The notes beneath the pieces were generated by a model that saw nothing but the letters and a program-made list of their open reading frames with translations, did not search any database and was not told the origin of the DNA. This document shows positions 17,931 through 26,913 of a stretch of 64,000 nucleotides of DNA, one piece after another. The stretch is from Arthrobacter sp. B2a2-09. GTDB taxonomy: Bacteria > Actinomycetota > Actinomycetes > Actinomycetales > Micrococcaceae. The stretch spans positions 124,001-188,000 of the forward strand of contig NZ_JAMXIC010000006.1 of NCBI RefSeq assembly GCF_027587375.1, given 5' to 3'. A program made the translations under genes and the position numbers. The stretch's first letter is position 1. Every line of letters starts with the position of its first letter.

Positions 17931-19033
17931 ACCTCTGCGAGCGGGGCCGCCAACGCGGTCAGTTCCACGAGGTCCGGGCGTGCGACCGTGCTTTTGATCG
18001 ACACCGCTGAGCCGCTGTGGGCGGATGCCAGCACCGATTCCATGACCTCCAAGGCGTGATACGCCAGTTGGCCGCCCGCGCGCGGCTCGGCGCCGGCCGG
18101 GGTGGCGGCGAGGTCGGCGATGCCGAAGCCTCGGCCCGAATCGATGTAGCCGGCCGAGACCGGGAGGGTCTGCCAGGAGTCGGCGCCGAGCGTGAAGAGC
18201 TCAACGTCGCCTTCGAAGTGGTTCGGGTCAGGAACAACAAGTGACCCTGCCGCGCCGTGGATCTCGATGTTGGCCGACTTGGTTTTCACCGCATCAAAAC
18301 TCATCACAAGCGTTGACAGGGCGCCCGAGGCGTGGACCAGGACCCCGGTTACGTGCGAATCGATGGTCACCGGAATAGCCTCGCCCTCACGAGGGCCCGA
18401 GCCGATGGTGCGAGTGTTCCGTGTGTGGCTTGCGGCTCCGATGACTGAGACCACCGGACCCAGCAGCGTGACCAGCGCGCTCACGTAATAGGGGCCCATG
18501 TCTAGCAGCGGTCCGCCACCGGGCTGGTAGTAGAAATCAGGATTGGGATGCCAGCGCTCGTGACCCGGTGTCACCATCGTTGCAGTGGCTGAGATCGGTG
18601 CGCCGATCAATCCGTCGTCGATCGCTTTGCGGGCGGTCTGGATCCCGGTGCCGAGCACCGTATCCGGCGCGCAGCCGACCACGACGCCGGCCTCCCGCGC
18701 AGCGTCGAGCACTTGCCGCGCCTCGGCGGTAGTCGCAGCGAGCGGCTTCTCCCCGTACAGGCTCTTGCCGGCAGCGATCGCCCTCAAAGCGATCGGTGCA
18801 TGCGCGGCCGGAATGGTGAGATTCAGGACGAGTTCGACGTCGTCCGCCGCCAGGAGTTCGTCGACGGTCACCGCACGGACACCCTCGTAAGAATCCGCAA
18901 CCGCCTGGGCGCGCGCGGGATCGAGATCCGCCACGGCCACCAAATCAATCGCTTCCAGCCTCCGGAAGTTGGCCAGGTACTGGGCGATGATGGCGCCGCA
19001 ACCAACGATTCCTACTTTCAACGGCTTGCCCAA
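17912..19033 (-). CDS. Gfo/Idh/MocA-family oxidoreductase
   Basis: 373 aa from TTG 19033, chosen because AAAGGGG lies about 6 bases upstream and residues start directly with the Rossmann motif (KVGIVGCGAIIAQYL). The EKP motif is YGEKPLAATT near residue 95, and a second-domain signature GGGPLLDMGPYYV follows. Such enzymes oxidise or reduce sugar rings with NAD(P). The start overlaps the 3' end of the ThuA-like gene by 16 bp, so the two are translationally coupled. ThuB, the classic partner of ThuA, is also of this family, suggesting 3-keto-glycoside chemistry. Confidence 0.87.
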   Translation of the reverse strand: MGKPLKVGIVGCGAIIAQYLANFRRLEAIDLVAVADLDPARAQAVADSYEGVRAVTVDELLAADDVELVLNLTIPAAHAPIALRAIAAGKSLYGEKPLAATTAEARQVLDAAREAGVVVGCAPDTVLGTGIQTARKAIDDGLIGAPISATATMVTPGHERWHPNPDFYYQPGGGPLLDMGPYYVSALVTLLGPVVSVIGAASHTRNTRTIGSGPREGEAIPVTIDSHVTGVLVHASGALSTLVMSFDAVKTKSANIEIHGAAGSLVVPDPNHFEGDVELFTLGADSWQTLPVSAGYIDSGRGFGIADLAATPAGAEPRAGGQLAYHALEVMESVLASAHSGSAVSIKSTVARPDLVELTALAAPLAEVQGISS

Positions 19034-19716
19034 AGCATGCCCCTTTCGATGATCGTGCGGACGTTGCTGTCCTGGAGGATTTCCACGCGGTGTCCCGGGG
19101 TGCAGACGAAGATCCGGCCTTCGGCCCACTGCCGGGTCCAGATGGCGGGTGAGGTGACTTCCCGGTTCCATTGGTCCCAGTCCCTGACCTTCTGCGTGGT
19201 GGTGGCGAGGACGTCGATGTAGTCGTCCGAGAGTACCCAGTACTGCTCGGTGACCAACTCGAAGTCGCTAAGCCCGTGCGTGATGGGATGGATCGCGGCG
19301 GCCGGGAGCATGTTCACTGTGTACGGCACGTAGTTGTCAGACTGCTCGCCGATGCGTTCGTCCGGATGTTTGCCCGGGTGGCAGGCGAACTGTGCGCCGA
19401 TCATGTGCAGGTAGTCCGAGTTGTTGCGGTAGGAATCGGCGATGCCGCCGTGCCAGCCGGCAAGTCCCGTGCCGTTTTCGACGGCGGTGCGGAGCCCCTC
19501 GAATTCGTCCTTCTCGATGGTGGACATGGTCATGCACTGCACGATCAAGTCCACGCCGGACATATATGCCGAATCGGCATATACCTTGGGGGATTCCTCC
19601 ACCCGGACGTCGTAGCCGTTGTCCTTGAGGAACGGGATGAAGAGCTCTGTGGCTTCGAATGGCTGGTGGCCATCCCAGCCGCCACGGACCACCAGGGCGG
19701 TCTTGTTGTCAGTCAT
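19018..19716 (-). CDS. ThuA-like (trehalose-utilisation family) protein
   Basis: 232 aa with the class I glutamine-amidotransferase-like ThuA fold: ALVVRGGWDGHQP at the N-terminus, GLAGWHGGIADSYRN and ACHPGKHPDE in the middle, GRIFVCTPGH near the end. The family was named from Agrobacterium ThuA, which works with a Gfo/Idh dehydrogenase in trehalose oxidation to 3-keto sugars. An AAAGGAAATC box precedes the ATG. It lies between two genes of sugar-oxidation type. The biochemical activity is uncertain: a hydrolase or isomerase acting on keto-glycosides is plausible but not shown by sequence. Confidence 0.85.
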   Translation of the reverse strand: MTDNKTALVVRGGWDGHQPFEATELFIPFLKDNGYDVRVEESPKVYADSAYMSGVDLIVQCMTMSTIEKDEFEGLRTAVENGTGLAGWHGGIADSYRNNSDYLHMIGAQFACHPGKHPDERIGEQSDNYVPYTVNMLPAAAIHPITHGLSDFELVTEQYWVLSDDYIDVLATTTQKVRDWDQWNREVTSPAIWTRQWAEGRIFVCTPGHRVEILQDSNVRTIIERGMLWASR

Positions 19717-19762
19717 GATTTCCTTTGCTTAGAAATACGGCCGGACAGCCGAAAACGAATGG

Positions 19763-20767
19763 TCAGCGGCTTGAGAAGGCGGCGTCGAAAGCGGCGACCG
19801 GAGGCGCGATGGCGGCAAGTTCCCGGACCATGGCCAGGGATTGCGGAGCGCCCACGAGTCGGTCCATGCCTGCGTCTTCCCACTCGACACTGGTGGGTCC
19901 GTCGTAGCCGACGGCATTGAGGGTGCGGAAGATCGGCTCCCACTTCACGTCTCCATGGCCCGCGGTGACGAAGTCCCAGCCCCGCCGCGGATCGGCCCAA
20001 GGCAAGTGGGATCCGAGCCGGCCATTGCGGCCATTGAGCTGGCGGATGGATTCCTTGACGTGCATATGGAAGATCTTCGGCGCGAAATCCTGGAGGAACA
20101 TCACCGGATCCAGGTCCTGCCAGATGAAATGAGACGGATCGAAGTTCAGGCCGAAGCTCTCCCGGTGCCCCACTGCCTCCAAGGCGCGCTTTGCCGTCCA
20201 ATAGTCGTAGGCGATCTCGGAGGGGTGGACTTCCAGGGCGAAGCGGACTCCTACCTCGTCGAACACGTCGAGGATCGGGTTCCAGCGGTCCGCGAAATCC
20301 TGGTAGCCGCGCTCGATCATCGACTCCGAGGCGGGCGGGAACATGGCCACGGCTTTCCAAATGGAGGAGCCGGTGAATCCCGTGACGGTCTTGACGCCGA
20401 GGCGTGCCGCGGCCCGTGCCGTCACCTTCATTGCCTCCGCCGCGCGTTGACGCACCCCTTCGGGATCACCATCGCCCCAGACTTCATCGGACAGGATGTC
20501 CCGGTGGCGTTCATCGATGGGATCGTCGCATACGGCCTGACCTGTGAGGTGGTTGGCGATGGCAAAGACCTGAAGGCCGTTCTTCTCGAGGATGTCGAGG
20601 CGTTCCTGGACATAGCTGTCGTCCACGGAGGCGCGATAGGGGTCAAGGTGGTCGCCCCAGCAGGCGATTTCGAGCCCGTCGAAGCCCCATTCGCCCGCGA
20701 GCCGGGCGACCTCTTCGAAGGGCAGATCGGCCCATTGGCCGGTGAACAGTGTGATGGGTCTTGTCAT
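19763..20767 (-). CDS. Sugar phosphate isomerase/epimerase-type TIM-barrel protein
   Basis: 334 aa xylose-isomerase-like TIM barrel (AP-endonuclease 2 family). The metal site is visible: Glu in [12 protein letters not shown], Asp/His in [10 protein letters not shown], His in FHMHVKE and the terminal Glu in SVEWEDAG. This family includes inosose isomerases, ketose epimerases and keto-glycoside-processing lyases. With flanking Gfo/Idh and ThuA genes it probably acts on an oxidised sugar or inositol derivative in the cytoplasm. It starts 12 bp after the preceding dehydrogenase stop. Confidence 0.85.
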   Translation of the reverse strand: MTRPITLFTGQWADLPFEEVARLAGEWGFDGLEIACWGDHLDPYRASVDDSYVQERLDILEKNGLQVFAIANHLTGQAVCDDPIDERHRDILSDEVWGDGDPEGVRQRAAEAMKVTARAAARLGVKTVTGFTGSSIWKAVAMFPPASESMIERGYQDFADRWNPILDVFDEVGVRFALEVHPSEIAYDYWTAKRALEAVGHRESFGLNFDPSHFIWQDLDPVMFLQDFAPKIFHMHVKESIRQLNGRNGRLGSHLPWADPRRGWDFVTAGHGDVKWEPIFRTLNAVGYDGPTSVEWEDAGMDRLVGAPQSLAMVRELAAIAPPVAAFDAAFSSR

Positions 20768-20779
20768 CGGGATTCCCTC

Positions 20780-21973
20780 CTAGACTTTCTGCCAGCGGCT
20801 GGACTCTGCGGCGCTGCCTTCCACGGCAGCCAGCACTTTTTGCACCTGCAAGGCATCAGCGAACGACGGCGAGGGCTGCTCGCCTGCGCCGATCGCGGTC
20901 ACGAGGTCCACCACTTGGTGCGTGAAGCCATGTTCGTATCCGAGGCCATGCCCGGTGGGCCACCAATTGCCGGCGTAAGGATGCTCGGGTTCCGTGACGA
21001 AAATCCGCCGGAAGCCGGCGTCGGGAGATTCGGCGGCGTCGTAGAAGGACAGGACGTTCATCTCCTCGAAGTCGAATGCGAGAGACGCCTTGGTGCCGTT
21101 GACCTCCAGGCGCATGGCATTCTTCCGTCCCAGTGCGAAACGGGTGGCCTCGAAGACCCCGACGGCGCCCGCGGAAGTAGCGCCGCCGTCGAACCTTGCG
21201 GTGAAAATGGCGGCGTCATCAACGGTGACCCTGCCGCGCGGCGCATCCGCGCCGACATCGCCGTGGCCGCCGAGGCCCACGAGGTCGCCGGCCAGCGGAC
21301 GCTCGTGGACGAAGGTTTCCAGGAGCGCGGAAACGCCCGTGATTTGCTGCCCGGTGACCCATTGCGCTGCGTCGATGCTGTGCGCTCCGATGTCTCCCAA
21401 GGAGCCTGATCCGGACTTGGACTTGTCCAGCCGCCAGGTCATGGGCGCGTTTTCGTCGCTGAGCCAGTCCTGCAGGTACTGTGCCCGCACGTGCCGGATG
21501 TTTCCCAGCTGGCCCTGTTCGACCATTCGCTTGGCCAGCGCCAACGCGGGGGTGCGGCGGTAGCTGAAGCCGCACATCGAGAAGACTCCGCGTTGCGCCG
21601 CGGCTTGGGCGACTTCGGTCATGTGCTCTGCTTCCGCCACCGAATTGGCCAGGGGCTTCTCGCAGAGCACGTGCTTGCCGGCTTCAAGGGCTGCGATCGC
21701 GATCTCGGCGTGAGTGTTGCCCGGGGTGCAGATGTCGATGAGGTCGATGTCGTCGCGCTCGAGGAGCTGGCGCCAATCAGTCTCCACCGACCCCCAGCCG
21801 AGCTTGGCCGCGGCGGCGCGGACGCCGTCGTCGTTCCGGCCGCAAAGGGCGGTGAGCTGGGGGTCCAGCGGGAGATCGAAGAACCGCGGCGCTGTCCGCC
21901 AGGCGTGGGAGTGGGCGGCGCCCATGAACGCGTAGCCGACCATGCCGACGCGCAAGGGCTTTGCGGTGGTCAT
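20780..21973 (-). CDS. Gfo/Idh/MocA-family oxidoreductase
   Basis: 397 aa from ATG 21973 behind AAAGGAAACACA. It has a Rossmann motif VGMVGYAFMGAAHSHAW, the EKP motif CEKPLANSVAE, and a conserved GSGSLGDIGAHSIDAAQW segment carrying the Asp and His used in catalysis by the family. The loop around FDFEEMNVLSFY resembles enzymes acting on glycosides or inositol. It is the fourth gene of the minus-strand operon that begins with the ABC importer. The presence of two different Gfo/Idh enzymes suggests sequential oxidation and reduction, for example through a 3-keto intermediate. Confidence 0.9.
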   Translation of the reverse strand: MTTAKPLRVGMVGYAFMGAAHSHAWRTAPRFFDLPLDPQLTALCGRNDDGVRAAAAKLGWGSVETDWRQLLERDDIDLIDICTPGNTHAEIAIAALEAGKHVLCEKPLANSVAEAEHMTEVAQAAAQRGVFSMCGFSYRRTPALALAKRMVEQGQLGNIRHVRAQYLQDWLSDENAPMTWRLDKSKSGSGSLGDIGAHSIDAAQWVTGQQITGVSALLETFVHERPLAGDLVGLGGHGDVGADAPRGRVTVDDAAIFTARFDGGATSAGAVGVFEATRFALGRKNAMRLEVNGTKASLAFDFEEMNVLSFYDAAESPDAGFRRIFVTEPEHPYAGNWWPTGHGLGYEHGFTHQVVDLVTAIGAGEQPSPSFADALQVQKVLAAVEGSAAESSRWQKV

Positions 21974-22008
21974 TGTGTTTCCTTTCGTGTTCTTCAAAAG
22001 AGCGTTGG

Positions 22009-22932
22009 CTATTTGCTGAATCCGGCGGTCAATCCGCTGAGCAGCTGGCGGCGGGCCACCACATAGATGACCAGCAGCGGCAAGGTGGCGAGCACCACGG
22101 AAGCCAGCACGGCGGGGATGTTCACGCTGAATTCGCCCTGGAAGGTCCACAAGGACAGCGGAAGCACCCGGGTGGACGGGCTCTGGGTCAAGATAAGCGG
22201 GAAGAGGAAGCCGTTCCAGACTCCCAGCGCGTTGTAGATACCAACGGTCACGACGGCGGGCCGGGTCATGGGCAGCGCGAGGCGCCACATCATGGCCCAG
22301 TCCGAGCAGCCGTCTAGCCGCATGGACTCGAACAATTCGTTGGGAACATCGCGCATGAAGTTGCTCAGGATGAGGACGGAAATGGGAATGGCGAACGCGA
22401 TGGAGGGGAGGATCAACGCCAACAACGTGTCATAGAGATGCGCCTTGGTGATCATCCAATAGATCGGAATGATCGTGGCGTGCAAGGGAATCGCCAGGCC
22501 AAGGAGGAACGTGTTGTTCGTCCACGTCAGGAACCGGCCCTTGCCCCGAACGATTGCGTAAGCGGCCATGAACGAGACCAAGAGTGCCGGTACAACGCTG
22601 CCCACCGTGACGATCAGGCTGTTGGCGAAGTACATCGCGAAGTCGTTGTCCAGGACGAGCTTGTAGTTGTCGAGGGTCGGCTCCGTTGGCGGCATCATCG
22701 GGTTCGAGGTGAAGAACCCGGCCTGGTTCTTGAGGCTCGTCACCACCACGTAGTAGATGGGAACGATGATGATCGCCAGCCAAAGCCAGCCGCCCAAGCC
22801 GCCCAGGTAGTTGGGACGGAAGCGTCCAGGGCCCTTGGTCCGTTTTGCCCGGGGGCCCTGCTTGCGGCCTTGCTTGTTGCTTAGCGCGGTGCGCCTTGCC
22901 GGGGGTGCGGGAATCTGGGTTGTGGAAGCCAT
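22009..22932 (-). CDS. Sugar ABC transporter permease (MalG type)
   Basis: 307 aa from ATG 22932, overlapping the stop of the upstream permease (ATGA). A basic N-terminal stretch of about 45 residues precedes six hydrophobic segments starting at GGWLWLAIIIVPIYYVVV. The EAA-type loop is FESMRLDGCSDWAMMWRLALP, and the C-terminus ends in LLSGLTAGFSK. It pairs with the next protein to form the membrane pore. No ATPase gene is present. Confidence 0.9.
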   Translation of the reverse strand: MASTTQIPAPPARRTALSNKQGRKQGPRAKRTKGPGRFRPNYLGGLGGWLWLAIIIVPIYYVVVTSLKNQAGFFTSNPMMPPTEPTLDNYKLVLDNDFAMYFANSLIVTVGSVVPALLVSFMAAYAIVRGKGRFLTWTNNTFLLGLAIPLHATIIPIYWMITKAHLYDTLLALILPSIAFAIPISVLILSNFMRDVPNELFESMRLDGCSDWAMMWRLALPMTRPAVVTVGIYNALGVWNGFLFPLILTQSPSTRVLPLSLWTFQGEFSVNIPAVLASVVLATLPLLVIYVVARRQLLSGLTAGFSK

Positions 22933-23834
22933 CAGGCACCTTCCAATTGGCTTGCGTTGCGGTTCTTGCCACCGAGTCTTTGCAGGAGGAGGGCCAGGGC
23001 AAGGCCGATCACCACGAGGATGACGCCCAGGGCGCTCGCCGCTCCCATGTCGTTGGCCTTGAAGCCGGTCAGGTACATGTGCAGCGGAAGCAGCCGCGTG
23101 GAGTAGCCGGGGCCTCCGCCGGTAAGGACGAAGACGAGGTCGAAGTAGGCCAGTGAGCCGACCACCATGAGGGTGGAGGACGTGATGATGGTGTACTTCA
23201 ACTGGGGCAAGGTGATGGCGAAGAACTGTTGGACGCGCCCGGCGCCGTCGATTTGGGCCGCTTCGTACAGCGATGCCGGGATCTGGCGTACGCCGCCTTG
23301 GTAGATAAGCGTGTGGAACGGGACAAACTGCCAGGCGATGACGAACACGACGACGAACAGCACCAGATCCGAGTTGCCGAGCCAGTCCTGGGCCAGGAAT
23401 GGAAGGCCCAAGCCCGGGCCAAGGCCGAAGTTCGGGTCCAAGAGGGCCTTGTAGGCGATGGCGACGGCCGCCGAGGACAGCAGCAGCGGCACGAAATAAA
23501 GGACGGCGAGGGCCGCGCGGTATTTCTGGGATGCGGACGTGAAGACTCCGAGGAGCAAGCTGATGGGAGCCTGGACGATGAACGAGAAGAACATGATCTT
23601 GGCGGTGACCCACAGCGCATTGCCGGTGACGGGATCCGTCAGGACCGTGGTCCAGCTCGACAAGCCGTCCAGCTTGATTTCGCCCAACCCGTCCCATTTG
23701 GTGAAGCTGAGGAAGAGCACGCCGAAGAGCGGAATGATGGCGAAGAGGAGGAAGAAGACGAGGGCTGGTGCGGCCAGCCACCCCGACGGGCCCTTTTCAA
23801 GGACCCGCCGGGAAGAACCGGTTGAGGTAGACAC
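22932..23834 (-). CDS. Sugar ABC transporter permease (MalF type)
   Basis: 300 aa, six hydrophobic segments beginning with WLAAPALVFFLLFAIIPLFG. The EAA loop is YEAAQIDGAGRVQQFFAITLPQL near residue 200. It is the second gene after the binding protein, separated from it by 3 bp, and overlaps the next permease by ATGA. The substrate cannot be deduced, but the operon encodes glycoside- or inositol-oxidising enzymes. The segment FVLTGGGPGYST is typical of the family. Confidence 0.9.
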   Translation of the reverse strand: MSTSTGSSRRVLEKGPSGWLAAPALVFFLLFAIIPLFGVLFLSFTKWDGLGEIKLDGLSSWTTVLTDPVTGNALWVTAKIMFFSFIVQAPISLLLGVFTSASQKYRAALAVLYFVPLLLSSAAVAIAYKALLDPNFGLGPGLGLPFLAQDWLGNSDLVLFVVVFVIAWQFVPFHTLIYQGGVRQIPASLYEAAQIDGAGRVQQFFAITLPQLKYTIITSSTLMVVGSLAYFDLVFVLTGGGPGYSTRLLPLHMYLTGFKANDMGAASALGVILVVIGLALALLLQRLGGKNRNASQLEGA

Positions 23835-23837
23835 TGG

Positions 23838-25169
23838 TTACTTTCCGATCGTTGCGTTCATGGTCGAGACGAACTGATCGGGGCTGATCTTCTTCAGGAA
23901 GATCTGGTCCAGGTTCGCCAACATGGCGTCTCCCTGGGCGGGGCTGAGGGCCTGGTCCCAGGAGAGGGTGAAGCTGGGGGCGTTCTTGGCCATGCCGTAC
24001 ACGTAGCTCAGGAAGTCCTTGTCCGGCGATGCGGCCAGCTTGCTTTCGATGCCCGTGGTCACGGGAACGGCTCCGGAGTCGATCAAGGCCTGCGTGTCGG
24101 CGTCGGTGAACATTCCGCTCTTGACGTAGTCGAGTGCTGCCTTCTTCTGGCTGTCAGTGGCCTTGGAAGAGATCGACCAGAAGTTGGAAGGGTTGCCCAC
24201 GACGTTGGCCGGATCGCCCTTGCCTCCGGAAACGGTGGGGAAGGTGACGTAGCCTAGCTTCCCGTTCTTGACGAAGTCCGCGGCGTCCTTCTTCATGCTC
24301 TGGTAGATCCAGCCACCCTGCAGGATCATGGCGGCCTTGCCGGTGTAGAGGAGGGCCTGGTCCGCGTTGCTGTCGGCGGCAATGGAGGAGAAGCCGTTGG
24401 CGAATCCGCCTGCGTCCACCAGGTCCTGGATCTTGCTCAGGGCTTCCTTAACGGCGGGATCGGACCAGGCGCCGGGCTTGTTGGCGGCGATGTTCGCGAA
24501 GACGTCGGGTCCGCCGATGCGCTCCACCAGGTATTCGAGCCACATCAAGTCCGGCCACTTGGACTGGCCGCCTAGGGAGAACGGAGCGATGCCTGCAGCC
24601 TTGAACTTCGGCACCAATGCCATCAGCTCGTCCCACGTCTTGGGGGCCTGGGCGCCGATCTTATCGAAGACTTCCTTGTTGTAGTACAGGACGACGGGCT
24701 GAACGTTGTTGTTGGGCAGGGCATACGTCTTGCCGTCGATCACGCCGTTCTTGAGCACGGACGGCAGGTAGCGGTTCTTGACATCGGGGTTTGACGATAC
24801 GAAGTCCGACAGGTCGGCCACCTGCCCGGCGTCGACATAGGACTTCAGGACGCCACCGCCCCAACCGTAAATGAAGGTGGGTCCTTGACCGGCGCCGACG
24901 GCGGTGCGCACCTTGGTCTTGTAAGCGTCATTCGCGAAGAAATCAAGCTTGACGGCCTCGTCAGGGTGGGCTTTGTTCCATGCATCGATGGACTTCTGGA
25001 GTACGGGCTGGTTACCGCCCGTCAGGCCCCACATGCTCGCCGAGTCGGCGTTTCCTACCGAACTTGCCGGTCCACTTGATCCGCAAGCTGCGAGGGAGAT
25101 CGATACGGCCGCAGCAGTGACGGCGATCGCTGCTGAGCGCAACGCGAGTTTTACCATTTGCAATTCCAT
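23838..25169 (-). CDS. Sugar ABC transporter substrate-binding lipoprotein
   Basis: 443 aa solute-binding protein. The signal peptide ends in lipobox LAAC (about residue 29), followed by a Gly/Ser-rich linker. The two-lobed fold shows KSIDAWNKAHPDEAVKLDFF, MILQGGWIYQSMKK and a C-terminal SWDQALSPAQGDAMLANLDQIF typical of family 1 binding proteins. GGAGGACGA stands just before ATG 25169; Met5 is an alternative. It is the first gene of the minus-strand operon and should be its most highly expressed product. An operator lies upstream at 25272-25285. Confidence 0.92.
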   Translation of the reverse strand: MELQMVKLALRSAAIAVTAAAVSISLAACGSSGPASSVGNADSASMWGLTGGNQPVLQKSIDAWNKAHPDEAVKLDFFANDAYKTKVRTAVGAGQGPTFIYGWGGGVLKSYVDAGQVADLSDFVSSNPDVKNRYLPSVLKNGVIDGKTYALPNNNVQPVVLYYNKEVFDKIGAQAPKTWDELMALVPKFKAAGIAPFSLGGQSKWPDLMWLEYLVERIGGPDVFANIAANKPGAWSDPAVKEALSKIQDLVDAGGFANGFSSIAADSNADQALLYTGKAAMILQGGWIYQSMKKDAADFVKNGKLGYVTFPTVSGGKGDPANVVGNPSNFWSISSKATDSQKKAALDYVKSGMFTDADTQALIDSGAVPVTTGIESKLAASPDKDFLSYVYGMAKNAPSFTLSWDQALSPAQGDAMLANLDQIFLKKISPDQFVSTMNATIGK

Positions 25170-25271
25170 TCGTCCTCCGGGCTCGACGCTGATTGCCCGG
25201 CTATTGGTTTCGGGAGTCCGGCCTTCGGGGAGCGAGGCTGCACTGCCGCTGAATATGCTTGATCCGAATCT

Positions 25272-25285
25272 TCGAAATATTTCGA
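25272..25285. promoter_or_regulatory. LacI-family operator upstream of the importer operon
   Basis: TCGAAATATTTCGA is a perfect 14-bp palindrome about 100 bp upstream of the binding-protein gene. The same 12-bp core occurs at 25417-25428 before the LacI-type gene. Confidence 0.7.
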
Positions 25286-25416
25286 CAATCTTTTCGGTCC
25301 GTTAGGCAAATTTAGCTGTGGTGTGGGTCACCGTCAAGGCGATTTGGACATAAAGTTCAACTCTTTTACGAAATGGAGATTGACTCTGCTGGCCTTGCCG
25401 TCCAGACTTGTGTCAA

Positions 25417-25428
25417 CGAAATATTTCG
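25417..25428. promoter_or_regulatory. LacI-family operator upstream of the regulator gene
   Basis: CGAAATATTTCG is a perfect 12-bp palindrome 16 bp before the regulator GTG. It lies 144 bp, close to a whole number of helical turns, from its twin at 25273-25284, so repression by looping is possible. Confidence 0.7.
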
Positions 25429-25444
25429 AAAGAGTTGAGGATCC

Positions 25445-26479
25445 GTGGCCAGCAATGAAGGTTCCGCCAAGGTGACATTGGCCGCCATTGCCCGGGAAGC
25501 GGGCGTCTCGATGCCGACCGTCTCGAAGGTGGTCAATGGGCGCGAGGACGTTGCAGCTGGTACCCGCGCCAAAGTTCTGACCGCCTTGGAGCGGACGGGG
25601 TACAAGTCACCGCTTCAGCGAAAGAACACCGCCAGCCGCCGGCCCGTGGTGGAAGTTGTGTTCGACACCTTGAATTCGGCCTATGGGGTGGAAGTGCTCA
25701 ATGGCGTGCTGGAGCATGCGGCCGCCTCCGATGTTGAAGTCCTGCTCAACATCACCGGCCAGCAGTCGGCGTCGAAGCTGAGCCTAGAGCAGAGGGCGCA
25801 GCGAATCGTCGACGAAGGCCGCAGCGGCATGATCGTGGTGACCTCGGCGTTCAGTTCGGCCCAGCTGGATCCATTTCGACGGCGGCAGATTCCTATCGTT
25901 GTCATCGACCCGCTCAATCCGCCACCAGGTGACGTGGTCAGCGTCGGCGCCAGCAACTGGGCTGGGGGCAAGGCTGCCACGGCCCACCTGCTGGATCTTG
26001 GACATCGCAGGATCGCCTACTTGGGTGGGCCGGAAGCAGCCGAGTGCAACCAGGCCCGGCTGCACGGGTACATGGCCGCGCTGATGGCGAAGGGGGTGCC
26101 CGTGGAGGAGCGCTACATCCTGTCAGGACCCTTCCGTTCCGACAACGGTGTTGCGGGAATGAAGACCCTGCTTCAACTCGAAGAGCGCCCAACGGCGATC
26201 TTCGCCGCAAGCGACAGCATCGCCTTGGGCGTGCTCGCCGAGGCGCGTCGGCAAAAGATCCGCATCCCGGAGGACATCAGCGTGGTGGGATTCGACGGAA
26301 CCTACCAAGCGGAGGAATCGGTCCCGCCGCTCACGTCCGTATCCCAGCCGCTGCAGGAAATGGGCCGCGCCGCCCTGCGATTCGTCCTGCGCCAAATGCG
26401 GGGTGACGCGTTGGACTCGCGGCGAGTGGAGCTCGCTACGCACCTTGTGGTCCGCGAATCCACGGCGCCGCCGGCGTAG
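25445..26479 (+). CDS. LacI-family transcriptional regulator
   Basis: 344 aa from GTG 25445, with GAGGATCC upstream. The helix-turn-helix VTLAAIAREAGVSMPTVSKVVNGRED is at residues 9-35, and the ligand-binding domain shows DLGHRRIAYLGGPE, FAASDSIALGVL and ISVVGFDGT. It is divergent from the importer/oxidoreductase operon; identical palindromes before both transcription units indicate that it controls both and itself. The effector is probably the imported sugar or an oxidised derivative. Confidence 0.92.
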   Translation: MASNEGSAKVTLAAIAREAGVSMPTVSKVVNGREDVAAGTRAKVLTALERTGYKSPLQRKNTASRRPVVEVVFDTLNSAYGVEVLNGVLEHAAASDVEVLLNITGQQSASKLSLEQRAQRIVDEGRSGMIVVTSAFSSAQLDPFRRRQIPIVVIDPLNPPPGDVVSVGASNWAGGKAATAHLLDLGHRRIAYLGGPEAAECNQARLHGYMAALMAKGVPVEERYILSGPFRSDNGVAGMKTLLQLEERPTAIFAASDSIALGVLAEARRQKIRIPEDISVVGFDGTYQAEESVPPLTSVSQPLQEMGRAALRFVLRQMRGDALDSRRVELATHLVVRESTAPPA

Positions 26480-26492
26480 GCATGTCCCATCC

Positions 26493-26537
26493 GACGCTCG
26501 CTCACTTTTGGGGCGTTTTTCGCGGACGCTCGCTCAC
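26493..26537. repeat. Short direct repeat
   Basis: GACGCTCGCTCAC occurs at 26493-26505 and again at 26525-26537, 32 bp apart, overlapping the 3' end of the DUF1508 gene. It may be one of the short reiterated extragenic words of this group of bacteria. Function unknown. Confidence 0.5.
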
Positions 26538-26756
26538 ATCTTCAAGCCCAACAGCGGGGTGGTTTTCCGGCACCGATCCAGTGAGATCAACGATGCGCCC
26601 GTTGGCCGCGGCCTCGCGCACTGACCAGATCGCTGCGATTGCCGCGTCTTCGTCCTCAAAAGCCTTGGAGGTGAGCAGCACTTCACCATTTCCGGTGACG
26701 AGTTCGAACCGCAGACCAGCGTCCGCGTCAACGTGGAGATTGAATTGTGAGGTCAT
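26502..26756 (-). CDS. YegP/DUF1508-like small protein
   Basis: 84 aa. FNLHVDADAGLRFELVTGNGEVLLTSKAFEDEDAAIAAI fits the DUF1508/YegP beta-beta-alpha unit, in which a phenylalanine-rich strand is followed by NGEVL..S..F and a helix. One unit is present here, where YegP has two. GGGAG precedes the ATG. The function is unknown; such proteins are small and cytoplasmic. The C-terminal 25 residues overlap the GACGCTCGCTCAC repeat and may be recently altered. It lies about 160 bp after the sigma/anti-sigma gene on the same strand. Confidence 0.75.
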   Translation of the reverse strand: MTSQFNLHVDADAGLRFELVTGNGEVLLTSKAFEDEDAAIAAIWSVREAAANGRIVDLTGSVPENHPAVGLEDVSERPRKTPQK

Positions 26757-26913
26757 TGCGGTTCTCCCTTGGTTCTTCCCCTCAACTTGGTGTTCCGCGC
26801 GTCAGGGTCTTATGTTGCGAAGGCAGCCGTTCGACGCTGCCACTTCATGAGTGCGTCGGAGGGGTACTTCGTGACGCCGCGGGTGTTGGGTAGTTTTTGG
26901 GCCGCTACATCTG

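Noticed and set aside
19841..21409. Plus-strand frame of 522 codons across the isomerase and Gfo/Idh genes
   Set aside because: It spans two genuine minus-strand genes with proper starts and catalytic motifs. The translated frame shows no domain pattern.
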